DNA of 13,629 nt from Actinobacteria bacterium 13_1_20CM_4_69_9 (GTDB taxonomy: Bacteria > Actinomycetota > Thermoleophilia > Gaiellales > Gaiellaceae), in assembly GCA_001920085.1 (NCBI GenBank), contig MNJC01000044.1, positions 1,877-15,505 on the forward strand, read 5' to 3'. The position numbers were made by a program, and so were the translations under genes. The notes below the pieces were generated by a model that had not been told where the DNA came from, made no database searches, and saw only the letters and a list, made by a program, of their open reading frames with translations. This document shows, in pieces, positions 12,397-13,629 of this stretch. Within the stretch, counting starts at the first letter, position 1. Each line of letters begins with the position of its first letter.

Positions 12397-13629
12397 GGGC
12401 GTCCTCGGCCGCTGCCTCCGTGTCGACGGCCGCCTGTGGATCCTCGGCCGCTGCCTCCGTGTCGATTTCCTCTGCTTCGGGCTCGGGCTCTTCCGCCTCG
12501 GCCTTCTTCGCGGGAGCGCGTCGCGTCGGCTTCTCGGCTTCGCCCTCGGCGGTGATCGGCTCCTCGGCGTCCGCGGTTCTCGTCACGAGCGTCGCGTACG
12601 CCATGCCGTCGAGCACGCGCTCGATCTGCACGTTGACCTTCTTGCCGACCTGCTTCGCGGCGCCCGCGACGCATACGTCGAAGCCTTCGACCTTGCCGAC
12701 ACCGGCGCTCGGGTCGTGGAGACCGACCTCGCCCAGCGTCAGCTGGACCTTCGCTCCTTCGGCAACCGGCGCCGGCGGCGCGAGCTCCTCGCGCTTGCCT
12801 TCCTCGAGCACGACGAAGTGGTCGAGGTGCGTGTCCGCCTTGCCGACGAGGTAGAAGCGGCGCCGCGTCTGCTTCTCGAGCTCGACCAGGCGCGACGCGC
12901 CCGGCCCGATCAGCAGGGCCGCGACCTTCGCCGCGACCTCGACGCGGTACGCCTGGCTCCGCGAGGCCGTCGCGAGCGCGCGCAGCCGGCGCTCGACGTC
13001 GACGGCCGCCGACGTCTCCGACAGGACGATGCCGTCACCCCCGCACGTCGGGCACTTCTTCGTCATCACCTCGCGCGGGCCGTCGGTCACGTTCTGGCGC
13101 GTCATCTCGACGAGACCGAGAGGCGAGATCTCGACGACGTAGGTCTTCGTCCGGTCGCGCTCCAGCTCGCTGCGCAGCGCCTCCTCGACGGTGGCGCGGT
13201 TCTTCGGGTTCGCCATGTCGATGAAGTCGATGACGATGATCCCGCCGATGTCGCGCAGCCGCAGCTGGCGGACGACTTCCTTCACCGCTTCGAGGTTGTT
13301 CTTCGTGATGGTGTCCTCGAGGCGCGCGCCGGACGACCGCGAACGTGAGCCGACGAAGCGGCCGGTGTTCACGTCGATCACGGTGAACGCCTCTGCGTAG
13401 TCGAAGATCAGGTAGCCGCCGGAGGGAAGGTCGACGCGCCGGCTGAGCGTCGACTTGATCTCCGCGTCGACGCCGTACGCCTCCATCAGCGGCTGCTTCT
13501 CCTTGTAGCGGACGACTCGCTCGACCATGTGCGGCGAGGTCTTCCTGAGATAGCCGACGATCCGCTTGTACGCGCGGTCCTCGTCGACGAGCGCTCGCTC
13601 GAAGTTCTCGGTGAACAGGTCGCGCGTGA
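12320..13629 (-). CDS. rne: Ribonuclease E/G, C-terminal 435 residues as read (N-terminus beyond window, tail frame-broken)
   Basis: Endoribonuclease for mRNA decay and rRNA processing. The N-terminal S1 part lies outside the window. The visible part starts at TRDLFTENFERALVDEDRAY. The catalytic aspartates are in FTVIDVNTGRF (visible residue about 85) and GGIIVIDFIDM (about 134). The zinc-link cysteines are in KKCPTCGGDG (about 192 and 195). An RNase E/G C-terminal domain follows. Then comes a TRAM-like segment, EGAKVQLTLGEVG through GKKVNVQIERVLDGMAYATLV, and an acidic Glu/Ala/Pro tail. As read, the frame ends at TAA 12320 with an Arg-rich stretch (ARRHRRPGAAQ) unlike the rest. The probable true end lies in the +1 frame and stops at 12190. 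Confidence 0.93.
   Translation of the reverse strand, partial: TRDLFTENFERALVDEDRAYKRIVGYLRKTSPHMVERVVRYKEKQPLMEAYGVDAEIKSTLSRRVDLPSGGYLIFDYAEAFTVIDVNTGRFVGSRSRSSGARLEDTITKNNLEAVKEVVRQLRLRDIGGIIVIDFIDMANPKNRATVEEALRSELERDRTKTYVVEISPLGLVEMTRQNVTDGPREVMTKKCPTCGGDGIVLSETSAAVDVERRLRALATASRSQAYRVEVAAKVAALLIGPGASRLVELEKQTRRRFYLVGKADTHLDHFVVLEEGKREELAPPAPVAEGAKVQLTLGEVGLHDPSAGVGKVEGFDVCVAGAAKQVGKKVNVQIERVLDGMAYATLVTRTADAEEPITAEGEAEKPTRRAPAKKAEAEEPEPEAEEIDTEAAAEDPQAAVDTEAAAEDARRHRRPGAAQGEEEDAPRHARRPEP
12402..12465 (-). repeat. Two 25-nt exact direct repeats, 39-nt period, in the rne tail
   Basis: Copies at 12402-12426 and 12441-12465 are identical over 25 nt and are offset by 39 nt (13 codons). In the rne frame they encode DTEAAAED, PQAAV, DTEAAAED. 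The copy nearest the stop ends 2-5 nt before the CCC run where the reading frame breaks. Confidence 0.85.

Noticed and set aside
12395..12402. Programmed +1 ribosomal frameshift in rne
   Set aside because: No in-frame stop, rare codon or stimulatory structure is evident at GCCCGCC. A one-base indel or sequence error is simpler, though not excluded.
12060..12674. 204-codon minus-strand frame over the rne tail and rplU start
   Set aside because: Arg/Gly-rich with no family features. It crosses both rne and rplU in a third frame.
1..13629. CRISPR array, insertion sequence or prophage segment
   Set aside because: No spaced repeat series, transposase, integrase, terminal inverted repeats or phage structural genes were found on either strand.

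Overview
The window is high-GC DNA that reads as an actinobacterial chromosome, most likely class Thermoleophilia (Gaiellales or Solirubrobacterales type). This is inferred from strong G/C bias at third codon positions, GTG and TTG starts, the gene order rne-rplU-rpmA-obgE-nadD-rsfS, and a PD-(D/E)XK intron-type endonuclease lying against a tRNA-Ala gene. No phage, transposon or CRISPR array is visible. Genes are packed tightly, often with 1-4 nt overlaps.

Left arm (1-4868, minus strand). One probable transcription unit runs leftward from a good ribosome binding site at 4876-4881. It encodes a 442-aa exported propeller-like protein, a 202-aa exported NlpC/P60-like cysteine hydrolase, a 213-aa lipoprotein, two small membrane proteins, and the E1 component of 2-oxoglutarate dehydrogenase (sucA, cut by the window edge). 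Four of the five junctions are 1-4 nt overlaps or gaps of 22 nt; the fifth gap is 33 nt. A hairpin sits between the last small membrane gene and sucA.

Centre (4869-9291). A 124-nt divergent intergenic region precedes a plus-strand RpoD-family sigma factor gene. A VOC (glyoxalase-fold) gene abuts it with no spacing, followed by a small probable lipoprotein gene with no ordinary start codon. Next, on the minus strand, come tRNA-Ala(GGC) and an N-terminally shortened PD-(D/E)XK endonuclease gene whose stop codon lies inside the tRNA. Divergent from that is an exported HNH-like protein gene, followed 9 nt later by a GT-C-type membrane glycosyltransferase whose 3' end overlaps rsfS by 52 nt.

Right arm (9240-13629, minus strand). 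This is a classical housekeeping block: RNase E/G (cut by the window edge), L21, L27, the GTPase Obg, NadD and RsfS. Together it covers RNA processing, 50S assembly and silencing, and NAD synthesis. Two details stand out. The reading frame of the RNase E/G tail breaks near 12397-12400: a basic, tryptophan-containing C-terminal tail continues in the +1 frame to a stop at 12190. Between that stop and rplU are two mutually exclusive GC-rich hairpins, one followed by TTTT.

I see no clear-cut novel defence or metabolic system. The best leads are the rne frame break, the rplU leader, the endonuclease-tRNA overlap, the L21 tail, and the coupled exported-protein cassette ahead of sucA.
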